A DNA stretch of 64,000 nt from Ustilaginoidea virens (lineage: Eukaryota; Ascomycota; Sordariomycetes; Hypocreales; Clavicipitaceae), in the NCBI RefSeq assembly GCF_000687475.1, contig NC_057316.1, positions 1,922,001-1,986,000 of the forward strand. Reading direction: 5' to 3'. This document shows positions 1 to 11,516 of the stretch, piece by piece. Every line of letters begins with the position of its first letter. Position 1 is the stretch's first letter. The notes below the pieces were generated by a model. It was not told the DNA's origin. It was given only the letters and a program-made list of their open reading frames with translations, and searched no databases. The position numbers and the translations under genes were made by a program.

Positions 1-2307
1 ACGCTTTCCCTGCTCATCTTCCGATTTCTTCGCAAAACTTCAGACAAAGCTCCGCTTTCCCTGGTAGACTGTAGCGAGGCGGTGTCGAAAGGGGACCGCC
101 GCAGATCAACAGAAAATCGGCGGCACCGCACCCTAGTAGCCCACCTCTTTCACCGTCGGGCACTGGATAGCCTATACTCCCACGCCAAGAATAACCAGCC
201 AGATGGGTGATGTTTTCGGAGCTGCGTCCCATGGCATGCCAGAAGCCCCTTTATGCCGCAGCAGACGCCGCGAGTCCCTGCTTATCCAGGCGCCCCGCCG
301 CTGCCTCCGTGTGCTCGGCAATTCCGGGGCGCTAGTTCATCTGCAGTCCTGCTCCGTAGACCAGGATGATCGCCGCTTGTCGGTGAGGCTGCCAGCCCTG
401 ACTGAGCCAATGGCCCTGGCTAGGGTTTCCATCGTCTGCATAAGCGACGAGCTGTGCATTGGCATGGTTGAAATTTTCAAGGGGGCCTTCGACAGAGAGA
501 GAGAGATGCGGCAGAGGTGCAGTTTCTGTCGGCGTCGTGAACTATGCTGGCAGGCAGGCCTGGTGTATCTCGTTGCACCGAGTAGCAGGCATGCAGAGCG
601 CTAGAGACGTCAATGCTTGCCTTTTACTGCGTCAGGTCTGGATATCATGCGGTTCGGCGGCCAGTCTGCGGCCAACTCTCTATAGCTAAGCTTTCCCCAA
701 GAGACATGGAACTCCCTGATTTCAGTAGGCTGGCATCATGTAGAACTGTGCTAGGGCTGGAATAACTCCCACCACACCTGGAGGTTGGCACACGTAGTGA
801 TTTAAATTGCACTGCATTAGTTGCCTTGCGCACTCACCTCCTCTCGCAGCTGCACCAGAGGAAACCGGTGTTTCTTACAGGCTCTTTCTACCCGAGTCGT
901 CAGTACTGCATCTGCCATCAAGAAGAACTGAACCGCACCTGACCCCTTCCATGATATCAACCCAGGGTCGTAGCAGCCTTGTCCCTCTGGCTTAGCGACA
1001 TGATTACATGCCCTGCTAGAGTTCCCCGTTTCTGTCGGAAGTGGCAATTCTTCCTCAGCTCCAACATGTCCCTGGTAGGATGCCACGAAATCGGCAAGAG
1101 TTCATCTCGCGCCGTCGCTCTCTAGCTATCGATGATGCTGTGTCAGCGAACTTGGCTGCTGCCCAGTGCCGGATACGTAGACCAAGTCATAGTAGCCACA
1201 GGCCACAGGCGGAAACTCGAGCGTCGTGCACCTCTGTTCCAGATGAAATGGTCGGATTCGACACTTGGTCTGCCGCAGCCATCTTTTCTTGCTCCCAACG
1301 GCGGCATGGGCCTGGAGGTTTCCCGCGTCGTGTCCCTCTTCTTCCCCTTTTTCTCCCGGTGTCGTCGTGATGGCTGGGATTCGGGGTAGTTCCAGGGAGA
1401 ACCCACGCGCGATACGGTCTGCAATTCCGCAGGACTCGCCAATGAGTCAGTTCTTTCGACAGGAGCGCGTACCGAGGCAAGGTTGTCCTTGTACAACATT
1501 CCAGGCATAGTTGACACGGACGCAACATGCATCGCGGCGGTGAAGCAGTCGAGCGTGCCATTTCCGCAACACCACTCGAGTGGGGGGAAGGAATGGTTAT
1601 GAATGTCGGGTCAATTACGAATCGCACGATGCTCTCGTCTTTGTACGACGTTGGTTTGCTGGGCAGCGTATCGCGTTCGCGGCCGTGAGGTTGTCTTTGG
1701 AGAGGCGCACGAGGCCTCTTGCAGACGCAGCCCTCTCGTGCGCTTGACGATTGATCAGTCGGTGTTCTTGAATCCGATCTGAAGGCATTTACGGCGCTAG
1801 AACCAGGTCGATTTCTGTTGTTTACTACGGACGAGGGTCGAGCACAAAAGAGCCGGGATGGATTGTGTTGAATGATTCAGTCGATATCCTCGCTCAAAAA
1901 GGTACGTGCTTGATGAATGGTCCGAGCCGTAATGCCCGCCCGCGAACCGAGGCCAGTCGTCGTTGGAGAGGTCCCAGCCTTGTTGGCCTTTTAAGCCTCG
2001 GATTGCCGGCTTCAAGCCCAGGCCTTTTCCAGGGCAGCAGCGCGAATCTTTTCCCCCAATCAAGGCATTGATGTTGGTATCAGACGAGTCCGCAGGTGCA
2101 AATCCCGCTGCCTGGTGCCAGCTTGAAATCATCAATTGTCAACCAGACGTGACGCTTCCTGGAGCCGCCAGGCCCATTCACACGCAACATGCACGTGTCT
2201 TCCAGAGGCATTGATATCAGCAAGGAGCTTGCCTGGCGCCACCGACCAGACGAGACGCTGCCATGAAATATATCTCTTAGCACCCAATTGGGGTCACTAT
2301 CGTCACT
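1..2307. other. gene-poor left flank
   Basis: No convincing gene is visible. Reading frames are short on both strands and none shows family motifs or a clear intron-exon pattern. On the minus strand about 2080-2270 there is a short open stretch containing VNGPGG and HVWLTIDDFKLAP, which has the feel of a decayed secreted-protein exon, but it is too short to assign. A MITE-like element begins at 2308, just upstream of that stretch on the minus strand. Confidence 0.5.
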
Positions 2308-2739
2308 ATCCCTTTCACTGTGCCAAGGTGCAGCTTTTATACCGGACCCTCCTTTCGCCGAATTAGGCAAGTACCTCGGGTAGGGGGAACCTCCTTGGCA
2401 AACCGGCCCAGGCCGCCAAACCTTGATCACCAAAATCCTCATACTAGGAATTCCGGCATTTCTGATAGAGCCGATAAGTGACGTGACAGGCGGTATGCTA
2501 TAGATATCGCGTTTTTCGTCTGCCTTGAGCACTGGATAAATTGAACAGCCTATTATGGTGGGAATAGCCTCATAGCGCCCTATGTGCCCCACAGGTGGAA
2601 AAAGTGCGATGTAGCTCTATGTGGGTGCGGAAATTGGTGGTACTTATAGTCTGCGGAGATACCCTTCAGTATACGGCCTTCTATTGGCTCAAACCCTGGT
2701 CTGTAACAAACAGCTGCACCTTGGCACAGGCAAAGGGAT
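2308..2739. mobile_element. MITE-like element, copy 1 (about 432 bp)
   Basis: The ends form a 28-bp terminal inverted repeat: 2308-2335 against 2712-2739, 26 of 28 positions pairing, with an unbroken 18-bp core (CTGTGCCAAGGTGCAGCT at 2318-2335). Weaker inverted similarity continues inward (GGACC...TTT on the left, its complement on the right). The interior has no transposase-like frame, so it would be a non-autonomous class II element. A diverged second copy in the same orientation lies at 3478-3937. No clear target-site duplication is visible. Confidence 0.65.
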
Positions 2740-3477
2740 GGAGCTGCGTGAGCAACCGGACTCATTCGTCAAAGAGCTCTTGAATTGTGACAGACAAGGT
2801 CCCCTGCCATGTAACTGGCTGCATGCCTCCTATAAAAGCCCGGCGGCTGAACCCGGAGTTGCTTTTGATAAGGATCACCGATGTTGGCGCTGTTTATTCC
2901 ATCCCATGCCAGGCCGCGATGGACACAGCAATCGCTGTACGGAGTATCGGGTGTGCTTGTACCAGTAGTAGCTTAGCTACTCCGTAGAGCGTCCGTAGGC
3001 CTACTGATCGTTTCACGTCGGCATCGTGCGTCTTCTGACTTTGAGGTCGCTGCCTATCACGGTCAGCGCCGACCGTATTGTATACACACTTTGCTCGTCT
3101 GGGCCCCCTTTGGCTGCTGCAGAGGGCTTCCCTACGCCGCAATTCGCGCCAGGGGTGTGCCATGCGGCGGCCCCCCGCATTATTCAGTTCGCCAAGCGCG
3201 CTATGAAGAAGCCACATAGCCACACCTGGAGCTCGCACGGCGTCCAGGACATGAAACGGGCGGGTGTGGGAAAGGGGGGATGGAGACGAGACAAGCACGG
3301 GGGTAAGGGAGCCTCCCAAGGGTTTCCTTGACACGGATTGAACGGGTTCAAATGTCAAGGAGCGGGCTTTTGCTTGATGAGGCAATTCCGCCATCAGGAG
3401 CAACTTAGCCGCTTGCTATTGAGTGCCCCGTACGGAGGTACAGACAGACTCTAGAGTAAACGGCTCCCAACTTCCCA
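2740..3477. other. spacer between the two MITE-like copies
   Basis: No gene is recognised. It carries two exact copies of the dispersed 9-mer discussed in the findings: TACGGAGTA at 2938-2946 and TACTCCGTA at 2978-2986. Confidence 0.4.
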
Positions 3478-3937
3478 TCCCCTTTGAAGATGCAAAGGTG
3501 CAGCCTTTATATCGGACCCACTTTTCGCTACGTACCTCCTACCTTAGGTACCTACCTAGGTACCTAAGGTACCTACCTCCTTAGCAACCGGTCCAGCCGC
3601 CAAACCTTTGTCACTACAATCCTTATATTAGTAATTCTGGCGTTTATAAGAGAGAGAGCTAGCTACTAATCTCTTGAAGGGTAATGCCTGCTAAATTAAT
3701 TAGCCTCAATATTAGCAAGGGCATGGCCGAGGCGTATTGCCTGTGGCTAAGTTGGTGAGAATCGCCTCACAGCGCCGGATATGCCCTACAGGTGCGATAA
3801 GGGCAATATAGCTCTTTACAAATCCAGAAATTGCCAGTACTATTTCCTCGTCTGCTGTTGTACCCTTTGACATACGGTTTTCTACCGGGTCAAAACCTGG
3901 TCTGTTACAAAAGCTGCAGCTTGGCACCTCCAAGGAC
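3478..3937. mobile_element. MITE-like element, copy 2 (about 460 bp)
   Basis: Diverged copy of the element at 2308-2739, same orientation. Shared landmarks in order are AGGTGCAGC near the left end, a CCGCCAAACCT segment, CCTCA(C/T)AGCGCC, TTCTA(C/T)(C/T)GG and CTGCA(C/G)CTTGGCAC near the right end. The ends are again inverted (GGTGCAGC.TTTAT with GCTGCAGC.TTTGT). Compared with copy 1 it has several T-for-C changes and an extra block of TACCTTAGGTACC/TACCTAGGTA palindromes at about 3540-3580. Boundaries are approximate. Confidence 0.6.
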
Positions 3938-5382
3938 ACCTGATACCAGACTGTACCTGATAGTCGTCACAAGGACGGAGTACCTGAGGTCTGGTCGGTA
4001 CCTTAGGTAGGAGGTAGCTAGCTTGGAACAGGTGGCCCTGAAGATGATTGGACGCACTAGGCAGGTGACTTGGCGGTCCTCCGACGCAGGATTTGGTGCC
4101 TTTTGAACTCAATCGCTGCAACTGCGTAAAACCGCTCGAGCCAAACCGCAGCTAAAGGCTTGCCTGGCACTTTCATTGCCAACTTACGCACGACATGTCA
4201 CCAGTACCGCAAACCGCAAACCGCCAACCGAAAACCGAAAACCGAAAACCGAAAACTGAAAACCGAAAACCGAAAACCGAAAGCCAACATGAAATCAGCC
4301 AAAGTAGGGGACCACCGACAGGCTAGGGGTTGATGTCGAATGCAAGACAGTCACTGTCACTTGACCATTGGCGGCGTTCAATGGGCAAGTGGAAGCCGAA
4401 CATGGAAGGCGGCTGGGTGCATGTGGGGCCTTGACCAAAACCTGACCTCCACCAGCACGACTACGGACTACGGAGTACCCAGCCAGCTCCCCAGCCAAGT
4501 TCCCAGTAATTCTGGTACGGAGTAAGAAGTCCGAGGCGCTTGGGACCAGCCCAGCCCCAGCCCCAGCCCCAGCCCCTGCCCCAGCCCATTAAACATTGAA
4601 GAGCCCCCCACCGGCGGGCGGGTGGACTCTTGACCAGACTCGAACCAGACTGGACTCATCCCTTTCAATCGAATGCCATCATTGATCCATATTTGAGACA
4701 CGATGGGCCTCTCTTGTTGCCGCCACTCCGAACTACTGAGACCTGGCCATGTTTCAACTCTCTGGAACCGGCGTCTCCATTGCTCCCGTGTCTTCCCCCG
4801 AATTGCTGCACCTGACCGACTTTCCCGTGTCCCACAGATGCCTGGGCCGGTTTCCAAGTGGATTCGTGTCATCAACTTGTCCCTCAGCCAAGCAGCCAGA
4901 CACCTCGTTGTCGACAAACTCGTGCTGTGGCATCCGATGCCTGGGTCCCTGACAGCTTGTCGAGAAAGCTGCGGATGATGGGAAACGAGCGCACAAGCAA
5001 CCCGCCTCCTTTTTCTGTCGCAGCAGCAGTGTCAGCCTCGTTTCCACGTCCCATCTTTCCCCGTAGCCACCGTCAGCCCAGGCCGATTGATCCATGCGTC
5101 TACACAACGGATTTGTGTAAAACAGTCACCTTCCGAGGCCGACTCCTCTATCAGAACGGAACCTGAAATTACCAAGACAAGACTCGTCGGTGTTTTACGT
5201 CGACAAAACGGCCCTCGCAAACCCGCCAGCTCTTGCACACCTTGACACCGGTTGGATTTTTGTTGGATTTTTGACATATAGTGGACCTGCAGTTCTTGCT
5301 TGACTCGGCAGGAGGCCCCCCCCCCCCCCCTTTTTTTTTTTTTTTCGTCTTACTTCCTCTCTGTTTTCCTCCAGGATTCATC
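3938..5382. other. intergenic with simple repeats, upstream of the LIM gene
   Basis: No gene is recognised. It holds a 7-bp array (AAAACCG-type) at 4206-4284, a CCCCAG hexamer array at 4546-4588, exact TACGGAGTA copies at 4469 and 4516, and a C15T15 tract at 5316-5345. That tract ends 37 bp before the LIM start codon and is followed by pyrimidine-rich leader sequence. Confidence 0.5.
4206..4284. repeat. AAAACCG 7-bp tandem array
   Basis: About eleven imperfect units of a heptamer related to AAAACCG, opening with AACCGC variants. It is not a TTAGGG-type telomeric repeat. Confidence 0.8.
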
Positions 5383-7423
5383 ATGGCGCTGCCGCGAGAG
5401 TCGATTCTCTTGCCGATTATAAAGTGCTCAATATGTTGCAACCAAGTAGAGATTTCGATGATGGGAGATCACGTTTGTAGTGGCAAACCAGCAGAGCGTA
5501 CGTTCGACAGCCGTAGATGCTATGTACCGAGTCGTCAGCTGACAATGTACTGCCGCCAGTATCACCACCACTTGACGCAAGCGATGACTTTGAGAGTCTT
5601 CTCGGCAAACGAGACTACCCTTTGCATGGCCCAACGCGGCCAGCGACCGGCTCGGCAGGTTGGCTTCCTCCGCCCTGCCCTCGACTCGTTTCTCAACGAC
5701 TAATCATTGCCAAACAGATCACAGCTACCTCCAGAGCGGCCAATTGACACCTGTGAGCCAACCCAGTGAATCTCGAAATGGATCCCCAGTATACCCTGCA
5801 AGGAATGCGAGTCCGAGAGTGACGGGGGAGGCTTCTGAGCCTAGGCTGGCTCAGGAACCGACCTGGGATGCACCGAAACCGAAATCAGCGGCGCTACCCA
5901 ACAGGTCCGCCGGCCACCACCTTCATGGCGGTGACACGGAAACAGACCCGCTGGAAAAGCCGGCCAGTAACGAGCCTTTGACGAACAGGCCAGGTAGCAC
6001 ATGTCCGGGCCTTTTTCATTCCCAGCGGCGTCCTTCCGATTCGAATGCTCGACTCCAACGCACAGCTTCACCCAAGCACTCGGCTCGCCCGTCCCACCAG
6101 CAAGATACTCGACGATTGCCTTCAGGCGATGGGAATCAAGATTTCGCAGCGCCGAGGAACGCAAGTTCGGGTTCCCTCGGCTGCCCCGAGTCATTTTCCT
6201 CGCCACCGCCGAGGACAGCCCACCCAACCTCTGCTTCCGAATACCTCCCTGGCCCTTCAGGAGCTGGTAACGGCATTGGACATTCGCGGAAAAATTCCAA
6301 GGGTCCTGACACGTCGCGACGCCCCCCTCCTCGTACGAGCTTGCTTCTTCGAAGCAAATGCAAGGGCACGGGATCCGTTGATTTGGCTGCCGAGTTTGGA
6401 GCGGCCAATCCATATCACGTCTCGTCCGATTCTGCATCATCTGGGTACTCTGACTTTAGCATGTCAAGCCAGACCACGTCTCGGACAAGCCCTTCAAGAT
6501 CCCAAACCCACGACAGCAACCACGGCGGGGAAAGGGAAGGCGCTCGCCCATCGGCGGCCAAGTCGAAACCCAAGCACCTGCGCATAGACGCGGCGGCGGC
6601 AGCTCCTCCTCGATTCGCTCACCAAATGGTCGAATCTCCCTTCAGCGCCTCTCCTCAGGATCATCTAGGCGCGTCCGCAAGAAGCCGTCGCGATGCAAAG
6701 TCGAGTGGTGGGCGCAGCTCTTCTCCCAGGTACCCAGAGGCATCCCCTGCTGGACACGAGCACGCCGTGGAGCGCCAGGGGTCACGCGACGCACTACCTG
6801 CTCCCACCCGCGGCGACTGCAAGGCCTGTGGGATCGCCATCACGGGGAAGAGCATATCTTCAGCGGATGGGAGGCTCAGCGGCAAGTATCACAAGGCGTG
6901 CTTTGTTTGCAGCACCTGCCACGAGCCGTTTTCTTCGTCCGTCTTTTACGTGCTCGAGGACAGACCTTACTGCGAGCACCATTACCACAAGCTCAACAAC
7001 AGCATCTGCGGCAGCTGCAATCGCGGCATCGAGGGACAGTTTGCCGAGGACGAGACGCAGGTCAAGCATCACGTGGGATGCTTCCGCTGCCTGGACTGTC
7101 GCGTGTCGCTGACAGACGGCTACTTCGAGGTGGGCGGGAGCGCCTACTGCGAGCGAGACGCTTGGAAACGAATCCAGTCTCCGCGACATGCCGAGCAGGA
7201 GACCCATGATCAAAATCGTCATCCAACACCAGCTCGCGGCGGGAGCGGCCCTCGCGTTCCGAACGGCCTCTCTGCGCGACCGGGGCCACGACCTGGACAG
7301 GGCGTACGACCTTGTCCTCCGCCGGCAAATGGCCTTCCCAGTGGAGGACGCATGACTGGGGGCGCGCATCCGCGGTTCCGAATGAACAAGCGCATGACGC
7401 GTCTAGGCAACATTAACAGTTGA
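5383..7423 (+). CDS. LIM-domain protein (two LIM domains, paxillin/PXL1-like)
   Basis: Exons 5383-5497, 5560-5658 and 5718-7423 give a 639-residue protein. Both introns (62 and 59 bp) keep frame; intron 1 has branch site CTGAC and acceptor CCAG, intron 2 CTAAT and AACAG. The start MALPRES followed by a C-x2-C pair and VEISMMGDHVC, and the end RMTRLG, match what I recall of fungal LIM proteins. A long Ser/Pro-rich, probably disordered region leads to two tandem LIM domains at about 439-556. LIM1 runs C-x2-C..H-x2-C-x2-C-x2-C..C-x2-H; LIM2 has the same spacing and ends CERD. LIM domains bind zinc and mediate protein contacts, often at polarised growth sites, septa or actin structures; that role is inferred here. 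The last 14 codons and stop are tandemly copied downstream. Confidence 0.9.
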
Positions 7424-7518
7424 ATGAACAGGCGCGTGGCTTGTATAGGCAACATTAACAGTTGAATGAACAAAGCGCATGGCGCGTATAGGCAGCATCA
7501 ACGGTTGAATGAACAAAC
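7380..7518 (+). repeat. 42-43 bp tandem repeat spanning the LIM stop codon
   Basis: Three near-identical units start at 7380, 7422 and 7464 (42, 42 and 43 bp), followed by a partial fourth at 7507-7518. The first unit is the coding end of the LIM gene; the T ending each unit joins GA of the next to make the TGA stop. Units two and three therefore lie in the 3' untranslated region. Confidence 0.85.
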
Positions 7519-10500
7519 CAGAGCAATCAACCCCCCTGAAGGGGCATGCTAATTTCTTATCATCACTACTAATGCACATGATCATGGACCTAAACTCCTT
7601 CTTTTTACCTTTTCTTCGTTGCTCGACGAAGGGGCGGTGACGGACCCCTCAAATCGCCAGAACTTGCATAGTGTTGTTTTGTCATTGCTTACTGCTCTAC
7701 TAATCACTTTTTTCTGGGCCTGCTTTTCCATCGTTCTTGTATACCCCTTTCAGCCAAGTACGGTTGCTGTTTGTATTGTACAAGGTGTTTTGGTTATTTA
7801 GGTTTTTTTCGCATTTCTCGCATGGCGCCGGAAGCTTGAAGCAGCGTCGTCGGGTCAAGCGCAGGAATGGCGGCACGTCACGGGCAGTCGGAGGAATCAA
7901 GGATCAGTGCAATACCAGTCCGTAGTGCTCCGTACGTGCGCGGGACGCTTGGCATGTACAGTAATTCATGTAACTGGTAAATGGGACATGACTCTCCGGG
8001 ACTAACGTTCGCTTCTCTCCGCCGCGATAGTCTCGTCGTATAGCGCAAACGCCGAGCCGAGTCTCGGCAGCACGGTTGTGGCTTCTCGTCCTACGGGGTA
8101 GGGGCAACAGGATCACGGTCTACCGGCCGGGCATACCTGGGCGAAATGGGGGGGCATGTTGCGAAGAGACAAGGTCGCCGACGAGGTCCCGCCGCGAAGA
8201 ATCGGCAGCGACTGCCCGGACGTGGAATGGAGTTGAGGGAGTCTTGGTGATGGGGCCGCCGATGGTGGAAAGTTGCTTGGCTGCTTAAGCGGGCGGAGTC
8301 GTCGGGCTCATACCGTGCAAGGAGTACGTGAGTGCGAGCGAGGGCAACACGACTGGAGTCTGGGGTCGATAATAAAGTGTCTGGTCTGCAGGTCCCGGGA
8401 CCAGACGTCAACGGGACGGACGGTGTACCAAGCACGTATCCAGACATCGATTGATCCAACCAGTCAGTCGACCTAAGCAAGGCCGCGTTGTATTTATCCA
8501 GTCGCCTGGTGTGCTGCCCACGAATGGGATGCAGATGCTGATGCTGATGCTGATGCAGCAATCTTGCACTGTTTGACTGGCCGCTCCATCCTACCACCCG
8601 GACAGATCATTCTTCTGTTCGTCCCGACAGGAGGTGATGCGTCGCAAGTGTGGAAGGATACTGGATGGCTGCGTGCGTATTCGTCGGCTCCCAAGCCGCA
8701 TGTGCTCCTAAAGGAGCTGTCGATCTTGATTCAGAAAGTGCTGGGCGCGCAGCTGCTTCTCCTGGTAAGCTGCATAAGGATCTGCAGTCGCTGGACTCCA
8801 CAACTCGGTGCATACATGTAATGTAACTAATCGTACATACCAAATATTACCATTCATGCAGTAAGCGTCTGGTACTCCGTACTTGCTACCGCGCAGTACG
8901 GAGTAGTGGGATGGCTGGTATGTACGGAGCACGGGGTAGCCAACTGGAGTTGAGGAAATCAAAGGGCCTGGTGTCAATCGGCCTTTGTCGCTTTCCCCAG
9001 GTCCCCTTTCAGCCGGTCTGGTACTCCGTTGCGAGAAGGCTGATGCCCCGGGGGAAGGCCGAACGGAACTATGTACCATCCAGACTGCGAGAGAAAGGGG
9101 CGGCAGGGCAGAAAGTAACCTTCCCTGGTGGTGGTTCAAACTTCACGTCATGCACGAGTCACACAATCAGGCCAACCCGATCAGCGGTCCCACATCGAGC
9201 GTCACGATGCCATCCGGCCTTGTCCAGGCTCAAGCTGTTCATGTCCTGACGCCTGGCGAAGAACGGCGAAGAGAGACATCAGCATCGAGCGCCATCCTTC
9301 CACGCTTGATGGTTGCGGAGAATTCCCCGAGGCGAAGCGAAACAAGGAACAGGCGCACCTCGCAGTGTGCACCCGCACCATTCATGCATGCAAAGCTCCG
9401 CAACGACGGCCCCCCGACCACGGACACCAAGTCAACAGCTCGCTCCGGGCACATTTCGTTGAGGAATCAGGGGAAAAGCAAAGGGAAAGCAGCTCTTCTC
9501 CCTCGCACTGTTGTTGCACAAGATTTCCCCATCGCCAAGACGAGGCAGCGCATCAAGTGCCGCAAGGTAAGGGGCCATCTCCACGGCAAGTATGGAGTTG
9601 CGTCGTCTCCGTACGAAAGCCAAGGTTCGTTCGTCAGCGTCGGTCGGCTGTTGCAGGGCCTTGGCCTATTCTTTAGCGTTGGCCAAACGCATGGACGAGG
9701 TTGTGAAGGTGCGGGGGCCTGAATGGGCAGCGTCTGGTGGCTCCCAACTCGGCAGGACATGACGAGAGAAGCCTTCGCGGGCCAATTGCGTGCGAATCGT
9801 TGCAACCTCGTGGCCGACGAGTTTGGAAGCTGGTCATGCGATGCGGGACGATGACCACGTCCATATGCATGCATGCTAATGTCCCTCCTTCTTTCTCCGG
9901 CAAAGCAGGAAACGCAGAGCTTGCTTGAAACCATGTTCCCCCTCGCGGCGTCGTCGGGAGAAGCATGATGGGCAGTTGCAAGTAAAAAGACGTGCGCGAC
10001 GAAGCGCAAAGGGAGACGACAGTGAGATTATTTCGGCGGGGAAAGGGCCAACTGACTGGATGGATGCATACGAGCGGTGTCTGGGTTTCGTACAGCCGTG
10101 CTTCATCTCAGGCGATATGATATGCAGGTTGCCACACCCCTATTATTTTAGGATTTTATGATTTTGCTCCTCCCCATGGCTCGCTATGGACGCTGACTGG
10201 CTAGTTTATTGACTGACCCACGTAAATAATGCCTGGCATGGATGGGCTGACGACGACTTGGCGCAACGATTGGCCGCAGCGCCAAGACGGGCCAGCTCGC
10301 ACTGTACGGAGTATTCCACCAAGTACTCCGTACACACCCCCTCTTGTGCGATACCAGGCCCCGGCTTCCCATTCCCGAGTGGCTGATTCATGTGGTTGCT
10401 GGTCTTGTTGGTGTCTGGTACCTGTCAGGGCGGTGGTGGCGGTGGTGGCGGTGGTGGCGGTGGTGGCGGTGGAGGGGACAAGTGGTAACGGCGGCCACTA

Positions 10501-11516
10501 TCCGTACCCAGAGGTACGCAGGACTCGACAGAAATAACGCGAAATGGCTACTTCGTGTCCCTACAGCGATATACTTGGCTATTGCAGGCTGTGAAGATAT
10601 ACTAGGTAGCTAGCGTTCGTATTCTTTCTAGTAAGCTGTGCGCATGGTGAAGCATCTTATCACTCTTTTTCCCATGACAAAGTCGTCAAGGCCCACCCCC
10701 CCCTGGGCTAATTTGCCTCTGCCGTCTACGCTGGTCGCGCGTGCAACGGCCCAGCTTGGCCCGGTGTGATGTGATTCGCCACTATCCCGTGGCCGTTGAT
10801 CGCGTTTCAGCTTTTTTCCTAACCGACTAGTGCCCGCTGGTGACACAGTCCACGCACTGTGTACTCGTCACCACGGCTCTCCTGATAATCCCCAAGCTCG
10901 GATCAACGGACCAGACACTTGCGAGAGAGAGCACGTCGTCGTCTTTCTGTTTTCTGAAATACTGGTTTTCCCTTCTGCCTGCTGCATTTCTCTCATTTCG
11001 AACACCCTGGCGAGTTTGGTCCTTTTCTGTGCCCGCATCCTCATTCCTTTCGGTTATCACTTGATTCTCGGGGGGTTTCCTCTCCTCGGCCCACCGACAT
11101 TTAAAAAAACAAAAAAAAAAAAAAGGGAAAAAAAAAGAAACAACCTTGATCTTCTGCTTCGATTCGGCCCCCAAGTGTTTAGAGATAAGCGGCGCCACCT
11201 CAAATCAAGTATCACGACATCCGGTTCGGTAGCACGATTAGCAAGCTGTCGACCCCCCCCCTCCCCCCAACCTATGGTGACCGGCCCAGTTTGATTTTTT
11301 CTTTCGCAACCACTTCGTGCACTCACCCTTGTCTCTCGCTTTCGAATGCGCACCTGAACCCCATCCAAGACGTCTTCGGGACTCGGCAAAGCTATCGCGG
11401 ACGCAAGATAGCCCTGTGTCCTCTGGTTCTGGCTCCCCACGACAACTCCGGCCCTGACAGAAGCCTAGACTCAATCCCGTTTCAGAGCAAGGCTTCTTTT
11501 TGAGGCAACGGGCAAG
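7519..11516. other. 4 kb intergenic region
   Basis: No recognisable gene. Open frames up to 245 codons (8985-9722 +) lack family motifs, splice structure or coding texture. Contents include a GATGCT microsatellite near 8530-8556, exact TACTCCGTA/TACGGAGTA pairs at 8873/8897 and 10305/10324, and a GGCGGTGGT array at about 10428-10475. The last 700 bp are pyrimidine-rich and probably hold the promoter and leader of the DUF3405 gene. Confidence 0.4.
10428..10475. repeat. GGCGGTGGT 9-bp tandem array
   Basis: About five units of a G-rich nonamer in non-coding sequence. Confidence 0.75.

Noticed and set aside
4206..4284. Telomere-like repeat
   Set aside because: The unit AAAACCG is not the fungal TTAGGG repeat, and genes continue on both sides.
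8985..9722. 245-codon open frame on the plus strand
   Set aside because: No family motif, no coding texture, several overlapping frames of similar length; an open frame of this size is plausible by chance in GC-rich DNA.
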